Assembly: GCF_009928525.1 (NCBI RefSeq)
Contig: NZ_JAABOK010000009.1
Location: 62,001-126,000 of the forward strand
Reading direction: 5' to 3'
Source of the DNA: Chitinophaga solisilvae
GTDB lineage: Bacteria > Bacteroidota > Bacteroidia > Chitinophagales > Chitinophagaceae
Length of the DNA stretch: 64,000 bases
Shown in pieces: positions 44,775 through 53,081 of the stretch (the stretch's first letter is position 1; each line of letters begins with the position of its first letter). The notes under the pieces are model-generated. The model did no database searches, had not been told where the DNA came from, and was given only the letters and a program-made list of their open reading frames with translations. The position numbers and the translations under genes were made by a program.

Positions 44775-46205
44775 TTATTTCAGCTGTTTATGTATCAGTT
44801 TCCCCAGCGTCTGAATAGCCCAGGACAGCTCCTCACTGAAAGGGTCTGCGCCGGAAAGCCGCAGGCAGTTGTTATATTGCTGCTGACTGGAAAACAGCGC
44901 CCCCGGCGTAAAAGCAATATGGTGGGAGAGGGCCTGCCGGTGCAGCTCCCAGGTATCGGCGGGAGGAGGCAGCACTACCCACAGGCTGATACCGCCCTCT
45001 GGCCTGGTAAGCAGGGTACCGGCAGGAAAATATTGCTGTACGGCCTTGCTAATCTGCAGTTGCTGTATGTGCAGCGTTTGCCGCAGCTGCTTCAGGTGCA
45101 GGTCCATGCGCTGCTGATCCAGGAATTTCACCAGCAGCAGCTGAGGTACCATACCGGTACCGGCAGACGACATGAATTTCAGGTGCATCAGGCGTTCGCG
45201 GTACCGCTGGTTAATGATCCAGCCTATACGGAGTCCGGGCGCCACCGATTTAGAGAAAGAGGAGCAGTAGATCACCATATCCGCACGGTCGTAAGTCTTC
45301 ACCGTTTTGGGCCGTTCCGGCCGGAAGTGTAAATCGCCATAGACATCATCTTCTATCAGCGGTACCTCATATTGCTCCAGCAGGCGCGCCAGCTGCTTTT
45401 TTGCAGTGTCCGGCATACAGCTGCCCAGCGGATTGTTGTAGTTGGTAATCAGCAGGCAGGCAGCTACTTTTTTCTTCCGGAAGTTATCTTCGAGAATGTT
45501 CAGGTTAATGCCGGAAACCGGGTCAGTAGGTATTTCCAGGGCTTTCATGCCCAGGTTTTCGATAGCCTGCAGCAACCCGAAAAAGGTGGGCGACTCAATG
45601 GCAATGGTATCGCCGGAGCGGGCAACGGCACGGAGGCAGATTGTCGCCGCTTCGATGGCGCCATTGGTAATCACAATATCATCCGGCGAAACCGCACCGC
45701 CCCAGTTGAGCGACAGCCGCGCGATGTGCCTGCGTAACGGCTCATATCCCGCGAGGTCACCGTAAGGGATATACGCAGTTTTATCTTCCTGCGCCGCCTG
45801 CCGGAAAGCCTTGCTGAGTTTTGCTCCCGGCAGTATCGACGGATGCGGGGCCGCGCCTATCAGCGAAGTCATCCCCTTTCGTTGCGCCGTATGCCTGACA
45901 ATGGTGACCCGGTCGCTGATATTCACCCGTGTCGGCGTTTTCGCCGGCAGCGTTTGTGGCGGCAATGCCGGGAACAGGTGCCGCGCATACTGCACAAAGT
46001 ACCCCGATTTTTCCCTGGCCGCTATCCAGCCTTTCCGCTCCAGGTGCAGATATACCTGCAGCGCCGTACTGATGCTGATGCCCTGTTCCCGGTGCAGGCT
46101 CCTCACGGAAGGCAGTTTGTCGCCTATCGCATAGGTGCCATTCATAATCATCGTCTCGATTTTATCGGCCAGCTGAAGATAGAGGAAGTCTTTCTGCTTG
46201 TTCAT
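44775..46205 (-). CDS. MocR-family regulator, paralogue
   Basis: The 476-residue protein has the same layout as the gene at 43295: GntR winged helix (1-75, GDKLPSVRSLHREQGIS) and aminotransferase-like domain (TNGAIEAATIC, NYNNPLGSCMPD, LIEDDVYGDLHF, and CSSFSKSVAPGLRIGW with the PLP lysine). The two are similar along the whole length, so they arose by tandem duplication, but they are diverged enough to have distinct ligands or targets. It is divergent from an AhpD-like gene, and operator B lies in the space between. Confidence 0.92.
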   Translation of the reverse strand: MNKQKDFLYLQLADKIETMIMNGTYAIGDKLPSVRSLHREQGISISTALQVYLHLERKGWIAAREKSGYFVQYARHLFPALPPQTLPAKTPTRVNISDRVTIVRHTAQRKGMTSLIGAAPHPSILPGAKLSKAFRQAAQEDKTAYIPYGDLAGYEPLRRHIARLSLNWGGAVSPDDIVITNGAIEAATICLRAVARSGDTIAIESPTFFGLLQAIENLGMKALEIPTDPVSGINLNILEDNFRKKKVAACLLITNYNNPLGSCMPDTAKKQLARLLEQYEVPLIEDDVYGDLHFRPERPKTVKTYDRADMVIYCSSFSKSVAPGLRIGWIINQRYRERLMHLKFMSSAGTGMVPQLLLVKFLDQQRMDLHLKQLRQTLHIQQLQISKAVQQYFPAGTLLTRPEGGISLWVVLPPPADTWELHRQALSHHIAFTPGALFSSQQQYNNCLRLSGADPFSEELSWAIQTLGKLIHKQLK

Positions 46206-46215
46206 CTCTGAAAAA

Positions 46216-46260
46216 ATCTGTTATGGTCAAAAATACAATAATCTGTATCTGTTTTGGTGG
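46216..46260. promoter_or_regulatory. MocR operator B
   Basis: ATCTGTTATGGT at 46216-46227 and ATCTGTTTTGGT at 46247-46258 are direct repeats 31 bases apart. The -7 candidate TATTTTTG of mocR 2 (minus strand, 46228-46235) lies between them. The site sits in the divergent region shared with the AhpD-like gene. Confidence 0.65.
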
Positions 46261-46394
46261 CATTTTTTAGCGTTATTTTGTTCCCGGTTAAAAACAAGGC
46301 GCCGCCGGCCGTTGTTACTCTGACAGATGAAAAGAACACCAGGCACCTACATCTCCGGTAAACAATTATCAAACAACAATAAAATATCATTATT

Positions 46395-46832
46395 ATGGAA
46401 CCAAGAATGGATATTTCCCAGCTTTTCCCTGAAGCATATAAAGCAGTATTGTCACTCGAAGGCGCACTGCGGAAAAGCGGTATCGATAAATCATTATACG
46501 AACTGATCAAAATCAGGGCATCCCAGATCAACGGCTGCGCCTTTTGTCTGAATATGCACACCAAAGACGCCAGAGCCGCCGGTGAAACCGAACAGCGTAT
46601 CTACCTCCTCAACGCCTGGCAGGAATCCCCTGTTTATACAGAAAAAGAGAGAGCAGCCCTCGCCCTCACGGAATCCGTAACCCTCCTGGCCTCTACCCAC
46701 GTGCCTGACGACGTATACAACGCCGCCCTGGCCGTATTCACCCAGGAAGAAGTAGCCGTAATCACCATGGCGATTGTAGTGATCAATGCATGGAATAGAA
46801 TTGCGGTGACATCGAGAACACTGCCGCAGTAA
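46395..46832 (+). CDS. Carboxymuconolactone decarboxylase / AhpD-like protein
   Basis: The 145-residue protein has the AhpD-like fold with a C-x-x-C pair in INGCAFCLNMHTKDARAAGE (about residues 50-69, partly quoted). This pair is typical of alkylhydroperoxidase-like members that reduce peroxides through vicinal cysteines. MDISQLFPEAYKAVLSLE at the N-terminus is common in the family. It is divergent from mocR 2 across operator B, as often seen for MocR targets; the physiological substrate is unknown. Its TAA lies one base before palindrome copy 7. Confidence 0.88.
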   Translation: MEPRMDISQLFPEAYKAVLSLEGALRKSGIDKSLYELIKIRASQINGCAFCLNMHTKDARAAGETEQRIYLLNAWQESPVYTEKERAALALTESVTLLASTHVPDDVYNAALAVFTQEEVAVITMAIVVINAWNRIAVTSRTLPQ

Positions 46833-46833
46833 T

Positions 46834-46954
46834 AATTGCGAATTACGAATTACGAATTACGAATGAGAGCGAAGATCTAAGCGGATAAAGAATTTAAATT
46901 GATCCGCTTAGATCTTCGCTCTCATTCGTAATTCGTAATTTGTAATTCGTAATT
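46834..46954. repeat. Stop-codon palindrome, copy 7
   Basis: This 121-base palindrome starts one base after the TAA of the AhpD-like gene. The inner segment gagagcgaagatctaagcgg is mirrored by ccgcttagatcttcgctctc. The heptad arms carry two mismatches (a gcg unit on the left and a tgt variant on the right). It lies between tandem genes. Confidence 0.94.
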
Positions 46955-46991
46955 AAAGCAATAATCGGGTTCCATCTGCCCCATATTCTCT

Positions 46992-46999
46992 TACCTTTG
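46992..46999 (+). promoter_or_regulatory. -7 element of the alkA-like gene, four bases before the start codon
   Basis: TACCTTTG is followed by cttc and the ATG at 47004, another TAnnTTTG-N4-ATG case that suggests a leaderless mRNA. No clear -33 box is visible. Confidence 0.5.
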
Positions 47000-47003
47000 C
47001 TTC

Positions 47004-47897
47004 ATGAGGATTACAGTGAATGATCCGGCCAACTTTTCGTTCCGGGAATGTTTACATTTTCTTGGCAGATCGGATAAAGAATGCCTGCATTATATTCAGG
47101 ACGGGAAGCTGACCCGTATGATGCTGGCCGGCGGTCAGCCGGTAGTAGTGGAACTGGCGGAAGGCGCTGCAGCAGGGTACCTGGAAGCAACGGTGCTGGC
47201 GCCGGCAGGAGAAGATTTTGCAGAAGCGGATATTGCCGCCTATATTACACGGTGGCTGCACCTGGATGCAGACCTGCAATCTTTTTACCGCTATACGAGG
47301 AAAGATCCGGTGCTGAAAGGAATGGCAGAAGCGTATCATGGGCTGCGCCTGGTAGGACTGCCCGATTTCTTTGAAGCCATCAGCTGGCCTATTATCGGGC
47401 AGCAGATAAACCTCTCTTTTGCGTATACGCTCCGGCAACGGTTTATACAATCTTTCGGTTATCATGAAAAAATAAACGGTACAGATTATTATCTTTATCC
47501 TGTGCCGGAAGTCATCGCTGCGCTGACGCCCGATCAGCTCACGCCGATGCAGTTTTCGAGAAGTAAGGCCTTGTATGTGATTGAAACAGCCAAAGCTATA
47601 GCAGGCGGACAGATTACAGCAGAGATGCTGGCAGCGCTGCCTTATGAAGAAGCCAAAGCCCGGCTGACTGCCCTGAAAGGTATCGGTAACTGGTCTGCCA
47701 ACTATGTACTCATGAAGTATCACCGCTTTCCGCAGGCATTGCCGCTGGAAGATGTGGGCCTGCATAATGCCATCAGGCAAAGGCTGGGACTTGCCGCCAA
47801 ACCTGCGCTGCCGGAACTGCTGGCATATACGCAGCCCTGGCAGCAACATGCAGCCTACGCTACCTTTTACCTGTGGAGATCCTTATTACCCCAATAA
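47004..47897 (+). CDS. AlkA-like DNA-3-methyladenine glycosylase
   Basis: The 297-residue protein has an N-terminal AlkA_N-like region and a helix-hairpin-helix glycosylase domain: PDFFEAISWPIIGQQINLSFA, then the hairpin LTALKGIGNWSANYVLMKY (about 222-240) and the catalytic aspartate in LPLEDVGLHNAI (about residue 254). It excises alkylated purines. The ogt gene starts 11 bases after its stop, so the two form a small alkylation-repair operon. Length is normal for long AlkA proteins. Confidence 0.9.
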   Translation: MRITVNDPANFSFRECLHFLGRSDKECLHYIQDGKLTRMMLAGGQPVVVELAEGAAAGYLEATVLAPAGEDFAEADIAAYITRWLHLDADLQSFYRYTRKDPVLKGMAEAYHGLRLVGLPDFFEAISWPIIGQQINLSFAYTLRQRFIQSFGYHEKINGTDYYLYPVPEVIAALTPDQLTPMQFSRSKALYVIETAKAIAGGQITAEMLAALPYEEAKARLTALKGIGNWSANYVLMKYHRFPQALPLEDVGLHNAIRQRLGLAAKPALPELLAYTQPWQQHAAYATFYLWRSLLPQ

Positions 47898-47908
47898 ATC
47901 ATTGTATC

Positions 47909-48400
47909 ATGGAAGCTTTATCTCATCTTCATATAGACACTCCCGTAGGTATACTGCTGATTGGCGGTACCAATACCCATATCCAGGAAGTGTTGTTCGA
48001 AGAAGAAATATCCATGCCCAGGGAACAATTTCCTCAGCCGCCACGGCTGCTGCTGGACTGTGCGCAGCAACTCCACGAATACTTTGCCGGCGAACGTAAA
48101 ACTTTCGAGCTGCCCCTGCAACAGCCCGGTACCGACTTCCAGCAATCCGTATGGCAGCAGCTCCTGCACATCCCTTTCGGCCATACCATCTCTTACCTGC
48201 AGCTGGCGTACCGCATCGGCAACCCTAAAAGCATCAGGGCCGTAGGCACCACCAACGGCAAAAACAAACTGGCCATCATCGTTCCCTGCCACCGCGTTAT
48301 CGGCAGCAACGGCACCCTCACCGGATATGCCGGCGGCCTGTGGCGCAAACGCTGGCTCCTGGAACATGAGAGAACGGATTTGTTTACTGGCCTGTTGTGA
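47909..48400 (+). CDS. ogt: Methylated-DNA--protein-cysteine methyltransferase
   Basis: The 163-residue protein moves the methyl group from O6-methylguanine to its own cysteine in the motif VPCHRVIG (about residue 131). FQQSVWQQLLHIPFGHTISY and GLWRKRWLLEHE are typical neighbours of the active site. It is a stand-alone Ogt/MGMT without an Ada domain. The frame is open to 47873, inside the alkA-like gene, but the ATG at 47909 gives the usual N-terminus. Its TGA is followed after three bases by palindrome copy 8. Confidence 0.93.
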   Translation: MEALSHLHIDTPVGILLIGGTNTHIQEVLFEEEISMPREQFPQPPRLLLDCAQQLHEYFAGERKTFELPLQQPGTDFQQSVWQQLLHIPFGHTISYLQLAYRIGNPKSIRAVGTTNGKNKLAIIVPCHRVIGSNGTLTGYAGGLWRKRWLLEHERTDLFTGLL

Positions 48401-48403
48401 AAT

Positions 48404-48525
48404 AATTACGAATTACGAATTGCGAATTACGAATGTTGAGCGAAGGCATGAGCGGATAAAGCATCCGCTATCTTCGCTCATGTCTTCGCTCAACATTCGT
48501 AATTCGTAATTCGCAATTCGTAATT
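48404..48525. repeat. Stop-codon palindrome, copy 8
   Basis: This palindrome begins three bases after the ogt stop codon. Outer arms and the gttgagcgaag segment are mirrored with one difference. The centre contains a nested small palindrome (agcggat / atccgct) and an extra atcttcgctc on the right, so the core looks partly rearranged. Confidence 0.92.
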
Positions 48526-48534
48526 GCCCACTTA

Positions 48535-48576
48535 ATCTGATCTGGTTAAAAAAGACAAAACTGAATCTGTTTTTAC
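48535..48576 (+). promoter_or_regulatory. MocR operator C upstream of the PLP decarboxylase gene
   Basis: ATCTGATCTGGT at 48535-48546 and ATCTGTTTTTAC at 48565-48576 are direct repeats 30 bases apart, with acaaaact between, as at sites A and B. Here the site lies upstream of the presumed promoter (GACCTTTG at 48597-48604), a position suited to activation. Confidence 0.65.
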
Positions 48577-48649
48577 AACTTAAATTATCTCAATTTTGAC
48601 CTTTGAAATACCGAGAACATATCCTTTCCCTTTATAAACACCCGGCAAG

Positions 48650-50062
48650 ATGAAACTCCAGGATGATTTGAAAAATACCGACCAGCTCTTACAACTGACA
48701 AAAGATTTCAGCAGTGAATTTTTATCAGGTATCGATTATGTAGCGGCAGATAAAGCGGTGACGCTGTCCGTTGAAAAAAATATTCCTGTGCAGGGCCTTG
48801 GCGGCGCCGCGGCGCTGGAGCTGTTTAAGCAGCGTTATGGCAGCAGCATTGCCGCCGCGGTGGGGCCGCGATACTGGGGATTTGTGACAGGAGGTGTTAC
48901 GCCTGCATCGCTGATGGGCGACTGGATTACATCTACCATTGATTTGAATGCATCAGATAAAAGCTCAGCCGCTTATTATATAGAAACGGAAACCATTGCT
49001 TTATTGAAGCAGCTGTTCAGACTGCCGGAAGATTTTATCGGCGCTTTTGTATCCGGTGCTACTATGTCTAATTTCACCGGGCTGGCCCTGGGCAGACAGT
49101 GGCTTGGAAAACAGCGTGGTATTGATATTGGCCGCGATGGTATGGCCGGGCTGCAAAACCTGACCGTGGTATCCTGCACGCCGCACTCGAGTGTGAGCAA
49201 GTCCATGGCAATGCTGGGACTGGGCCGCAACAATATTGTGAAGCTGCCTTCCCTGCCTAACCGCGAGAGCGTGAATATCGCTGCACTGCGCGATTACCTG
49301 GACGCGCACGCAGATCAGCCGGTGATCTTCTCTGCCAGCGCAGGAACCGTGAACACCGTTGATTTCGACGACCTGGCTGCACTGGCAGTACTGAAGAAAG
49401 AATATAATTTCTGGCTGCATATCGACGCTGCCTTCGGTGGTTTTGCTGCCTGCAGTGACAGATACAAGCACCTGCTGGAAGGCTGGGAGTTTGCGGACTC
49501 CATCACCATCGATGCGCACAAGTGGCTGAACGTGCCTTATGACGCCGCCATGATTTTCTCCCGGCATCCTGAACTGCACGTAGAAGTATTTCAGAATGCG
49601 GGCGCCGCTTATCTCGGCGATCCTGCGGAGCAGTTTAACTATATCAACTACATTCCGGAGAACTCCCGCCGTCAGCGGGCATTGCCGGCCTGGTTCTCGC
49701 TGATGGCCTACGGGTTGGATGGCTACCGGGAAATTGTAGAAACCAATGTGCAGCTGGCGCAGGAACTCGGCGCGCTGCTGGACAATGATCCGCAGTTCAC
49801 CTTATTATCGCCTGTGCGGATGTGTGTGGTGTGCTTTACACTCAATGTACCATCCGACATACAGGAAGAAGCCGTAAATAAATTTTTGAATGCGTTGAAT
49901 GCTACCGGCGTAGTTTGTATGACACGCACGGTATACGGCGGACAGCCCGGTATCAGGGCTGCGCTCGTAAACTGGAGAACGGCACAGGAAGATGTGGCAG
50001 TGGCGTATCAGACGATGAAGGAAGTAGCAGCAGCAACGTTGAACCAATACAGTTATGCGTAA
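48650..50062 (+). CDS. Group II PLP-dependent amino-acid decarboxylase-like enzyme
   Basis: The 470-residue protein belongs to the glutamate / aromatic amino-acid decarboxylase superfamily: FVTGGVTPASLMGDW, GAFVSGATMSNFTGLALGR, HSSVSKSMAMLGLG, FWLHIDAAFGGFAA and SITIDAHKWLNVPYDAA with the PLP lysine (about residue 289). Substrate cannot be assigned; related genes are annotated as aspartate aminotransferase family or L-2,4-diaminobutyrate decarboxylase. The EamA exporter gene starts 8 bases before its stop, so the pair is translationally coupled and may make and export an amine. MocR operator C suggests control by one or both MocR proteins. Confidence 0.88.
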   Translation: MKLQDDLKNTDQLLQLTKDFSSEFLSGIDYVAADKAVTLSVEKNIPVQGLGGAAALELFKQRYGSSIAAAVGPRYWGFVTGGVTPASLMGDWITSTIDLNASDKSSAAYYIETETIALLKQLFRLPEDFIGAFVSGATMSNFTGLALGRQWLGKQRGIDIGRDGMAGLQNLTVVSCTPHSSVSKSMAMLGLGRNNIVKLPSLPNRESVNIAALRDYLDAHADQPVIFSASAGTVNTVDFDDLAALAVLKKEYNFWLHIDAAFGGFAACSDRYKHLLEGWEFADSITIDAHKWLNVPYDAAMIFSRHPELHVEVFQNAGAAYLGDPAEQFNYINYIPENSRRQRALPAWFSLMAYGLDGYREIVETNVQLAQELGALLDNDPQFTLLSPVRMCVVCFTLNVPSDIQEEAVNKFLNALNATGVVCMTRTVYGGQPGIRAALVNWRTAQEDVAVAYQTMKEVAAATLNQYSYA

Positions 50063-50960
50063 AAACAATACCAATGCCTATATCGCACTGGCCATCGTAA
50101 GTATTTTCTGGGGCACCACGTACCTCGCTTCCAGGGTGGGCGTAAGGCATATACATGGCGTTATGCTGGCCGGGCTGCGGCAGTCTGCCGCCGGCATGTT
50201 GATTACCGCGTTCTTTTTACTGAAAGGATATAAGCTGCCGGAGAAGATTGTGCTGTCGAAACTGTTTGTGCTGGGGCTCCTGCTGCTTTGCGGCAGCAAC
50301 GGCCTGATGACATGGGCGATGCAATATATCCCCAGCGGACTGGGGGCCATCATCGGGGCTACCGTACCTATCTGGATCACGATTTTCAGTTATTTCCTGG
50401 TAAAGCGTACCACGCTGAGCTGGCAGCTGATAGCAGGCATAGTGCTGGGGTTTGCGGGTGTTGCCGGCATCTTCTATAATTATTTGTCCAGCCTGGTAAA
50501 TCCTGATTTCCGCTTCGGGATTATGCTGTCTGTCTGCGCCTGTGTTTTCTGGGCGCTGGGTTCTGTGCTGACAGCCAAGTGGGCGCTGGGGATCAACTAT
50601 CTGTTCGGGGCAGGATTCCAGATGTTGTTCAGTGGCATTGTGATGTTATTGTTTGCCACGCTGGTGCTGGGGCAACAGCTGGATGCAGGCAGTTTCACTG
50701 CCGAGCTGTGGGAAAGCCTGCTGTACCTGGTGCTGGTAGGGTCCGTACTTTCGTATTCCGCCTACGTGTTTACGCTCAACCACCTGCCGCCGTCGCTGGC
50801 AGCTGTGTATGCCTACATTAATCCGATAGTGGCGGTTTTGCTGGGATGGGTATTGCTGCGGGAGAATCTTACCTGGCTGATGGGCTTCTGTTGCCTGGTA
50901 ACAATCGGAGGGGTGTATCTTGTTAACAACGCTGTAAGTAAAAATAAACAATTGCAATAA
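50055..50960 (+). CDS. EamA / DMT superfamily transporter
   Basis: The 301-residue protein has ten predicted helices in two EamA repeats (about 8-140 and 150-290), with IFWGTTYLASRVGVRHI in the first helix region and AVYAYINPIVAVLLGWVLLRENLT in the second (partly quoted). Such proteins export amino acids or other small metabolites. Its ATG overlaps the decarboxylase stop region, which suggests it exports the product or imports the substrate of that enzyme. An intrinsic terminator follows 26 bases after the stop. Confidence 0.9.
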   Translation: MRKNNTNAYIALAIVSIFWGTTYLASRVGVRHIHGVMLAGLRQSAAGMLITAFFLLKGYKLPEKIVLSKLFVLGLLLLCGSNGLMTWAMQYIPSGLGAIIGATVPIWITIFSYFLVKRTTLSWQLIAGIVLGFAGVAGIFYNYLSSLVNPDFRFGIMLSVCACVFWALGSVLTAKWALGINYLFGAGFQMLFSGIVMLLFATLVLGQQLDAGSFTAELWESLLYLVLVGSVLSYSAYVFTLNHLPPSLAAVYAYINPIVAVLLGWVLLRENLTWLMGFCCLVTIGGVYLVNNAVSKNKQLQ

Positions 50961-50985
50961 GAGTTTAAGGTAGAAGTTAAGAGTC

Positions 50986-51028
50986 AGATGCTCACCCCGG
51001 TATTTACCGGAAGGAGCATCTTTTTTTT
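50986..51028 (+). terminator. Intrinsic terminator of the decarboxylase-EamA operon
   Basis: The stem agatgctc / gagcatct, with a second internal ccgg / ccgg pairing, is followed by nine T with no interruption. It lies 26 bases after the EamA stop. Confidence 0.85.
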
Positions 51029-51068
51029 ATGTAAATGAAGTAAATTTAGCACACGTAAAAGTTATCTT

Positions 51069-51509
51069 ATGGAAGTTATACAGGCAACGGAAATGCATAC
51101 CAACGAGGTGGCGGTGCTGTTCGACGCATACCGCAGTTTTTATGACCAGGCTCCCGATTTTAAAGGCGCGCTTGCTTTTGTGAGCGAGCGGATCAAACAG
51201 AAAGACAGTATCATTTATGTTGTGCTGGAAGGAGAAGAGATCATCGGCTTCACACAGTTGTATCCCATATTTACTTCTATTGGCATGAAGCGCGGATGGT
51301 TGCTGAATGACCTTTATGTGCTGGAAGAGCACCGTGGCAAAGGCGCCGGCAGCGCCCTGCTGGATGCCGCTGCAGCGCTGGGTCGCAGTACAGGCGCTGC
51401 CTGGGTGATGCTGCAGACCTATATTGCCAACAGGGAGGCGCAGAAACTCTACGAAGCCAAAGGGTTTAAAAAGGACGTACATTCCTACTATTACTACCAG
51501 AGCCTGTAA
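51069..51509 (+). CDS. GNAT family N-acetyltransferase
   Basis: The 146-residue protein carries the GNAT core: VVLEGEEIIGFTQLYP, then NDLYVLEEHRGKGAGSALLDAA with the acetyl-CoA loop HRGKGAGS (about 92-99), and ANREAQKLYEAKGFKKD. The acceptor is unknown. The NUDIX gene ATG follows 29 bases after its stop. Confidence 0.86.
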   Translation: MEVIQATEMHTNEVAVLFDAYRSFYDQAPDFKGALAFVSERIKQKDSIIYVVLEGEEIIGFTQLYPIFTSIGMKRGWLLNDLYVLEEHRGKGAGSALLDAAAALGRSTGAAWVMLQTYIANREAQKLYEAKGFKKDVHSYYYYQSL

Positions 51510-51538
51510 TGAAAGGAGATTTTCCTTTTCTTTGCAGG

Positions 51539-52099
51539 ATGGATATGACTAAAAATCCCTGGACCATTCACGCCAGTGAAACCAGGTATGACAATAACTG
51601 GATCAGCGTTACACATCACGAAGGGTTGAACCCGTCCGGCACTGCCGGCATCTACGGCGTTGTTCACTTTAAGAACCTGGCGCTGGGCGTGGTGGCGATG
51701 GATGAGCAGCAGCATATCTACCTGGTAGGGCAGTACCGTTTTCCGCTGAATGCCTTCAGCTGGGAGCTGCCGGAAGGCGGCGGTCCGCTGCTGGAGGATC
51801 CGCTGGAATCCGCCAAGAGGGAGTTGCTGGAAGAAACAGGGCTGGTAGCCTCCCGCTGGCAGATCATCAGCAGGCTGCATACCTCCAACTCCGTTACTGA
51901 TGAAACCGGTATCGTATACCTGGCGCAGGGCCTGGAACAACGCAGCGCCGAACCGGAGGAAACGGAGCAGCTCCTCGTTAAAAAAGTACCTTTTGAAGAA
52001 GCCTATCAGATGGTGAAAAACTTTGAAATCACCGATTCGCTCTCCGTCGCCGCCATACAGAAAATAAAGCTCATGCTGCTCGAAGGCGAGCTGGTTTGA
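51539..52099 (+). CDS. NUDIX hydrolase (ADP-ribose pyrophosphatase type)
   Basis: The 186-residue protein has the Nudix box as G-x5-E-x7-REL-x-EE-x-G: GGGPLLEDPLESAKRELLEETG (about 81-102, partly: AKRELLEETG). Upstream is QYRFPLNAFSWELPEGG, typical of ADP-ribose or GDP-mannose hydrolases. It may hydrolyse ADP-ribose or related nucleotides. The ATG at 51539 follows TTTCTTTG by four bases; an upstream frame start at 51509 overlaps the GNAT stop. Confidence 0.88.
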   Translation: MDMTKNPWTIHASETRYDNNWISVTHHEGLNPSGTAGIYGVVHFKNLALGVVAMDEQQHIYLVGQYRFPLNAFSWELPEGGGPLLEDPLESAKRELLEETGLVASRWQIISRLHTSNSVTDETGIVYLAQGLEQRSAEPEETEQLLVKKVPFEEAYQMVKNFEITDSLSVAAIQKIKLMLLEGELV

Positions 52100-52123
52100 T
52101 AGAAAAGCTGTTTCTTTGCAGTA

Positions 52124-52936
52124 ATGGAAAGGAAATTTAACGCCTTCAAAGGAGACAGAAGAACGGGCGGCAACGGCCCTAAAAGGTTTGCCAGTCCGCG
52201 GCCGAAGCAATCATCACTGATCATCGGCCGCCAGCCGGTAATAGAGGCCCTGAACAGCGGCAAATCTATTGAGCGCATATTTATGCTCCGCTCAGCTACC
52301 GGCGATATTATACCGCAGATAAAAGAGCTGGCTGCCAGCAACAATATTCCCGTCAATTACGTACCCGTAGAAAAGCTCAATGGCTTTACCCAGGCTAATC
52401 ACCAGGGTGTGGTGGCGCTGGCCGGCAATATCACCTACCTGGACCTCCAGGATGTGATTTCCCATGTAACTGACCAGGGGCAGACACCCCTTTTCCTCAT
52501 ACTGGACGGCGTCACCGATGTGCGCAACATCGGCGCTATTGCCCGCAGCGCCGTGTGCTGCGGCGCGCAGGCCCTCATCATCCCCGATAAAGGCATTGCC
52601 GCCCTCAACGAAGAGGCCGTAAAATCTTCCGCCGGCGCACTGGAAAAAATTGCTGTATGCCGCGTTAACAGCCTGCTGAAAGCAATCGATACCCTCCATC
52701 TCAACGGTATCAAAGTCGTAGCCAGCGAAATGGAAACAGAACTGAAACTCTACGACCTTGACCTGAAAGAACCGGTAGCCGTTATCATGGGCTCGGAAGA
52801 CAAAGGCGTTTATCCCGCCCTCATCAAAGCCTCCGACCAGCTTTTTCGTATACCCATGGCCGGTACGTTTGAGTCATTCAACGTTTCGGTAGCAGCAGGG
52901 ATTATATTGTATGAGGCGATGAAGCAAAGAACGTGA
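52124..52936 (+). CDS. rlmB: 23S rRNA (guanosine-2'-O-)-methyltransferase, TrmH/SpoU family
   Basis: The 270-residue protein has an RNA-binding N-terminal L30e-like domain (about 25-100, IIGRQPVIEALNSGKSIERI) and a SPOUT knot domain (about 115-270). The three family motifs are LILDGVTDVRNIGAIARSA, VAVIMGSEDKGVYP and RIPMAGTFESFNVSVAAGI (partly quoted). It methylates a ribose of 23S rRNA in the peptidyl-transferase region if it is a true RlmB. It starts 24 bases after the NUDIX stop; palindrome copy 9 follows its stop by five bases. Confidence 0.9.
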   Translation: MERKFNAFKGDRRTGGNGPKRFASPRPKQSSLIIGRQPVIEALNSGKSIERIFMLRSATGDIIPQIKELAASNNIPVNYVPVEKLNGFTQANHQGVVALAGNITYLDLQDVISHVTDQGQTPLFLILDGVTDVRNIGAIARSAVCCGAQALIIPDKGIAALNEEAVKSSAGALEKIAVCRVNSLLKAIDTLHLNGIKVVASEMETELKLYDLDLKEPVAVIMGSEDKGVYPALIKASDQLFRIPMAGTFESFNVSVAAGIILYEAMKQRT

Positions 52937-52941
52937 ATTTA

Positions 52942-53062
52942 AATTACGAATTACGAATTGCGAATTACGAATGGGGAGCGAAGATTACAGCGAAGATAGA
53001 GAGGCTTTATCCGCTCAGGTCTTCGCTTAACATTCGTAATTCGCAATTCGCAATTCGTAATT
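52942..53062. repeat. Stop-codon palindrome, copy 9 (decayed core)
   Basis: The outer heptad arms are mirrored with one difference and begin five bases after the rlmB stop. The core is no longer self-complementary but still contains the words gcgaagat, gcggataaag and ggctttatccgct, so it looks like an older or rearranged copy. It lies between tandem genes. Confidence 0.9.
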
Positions 53063-53081
53063 CTCCAATAAAATAAGTACC

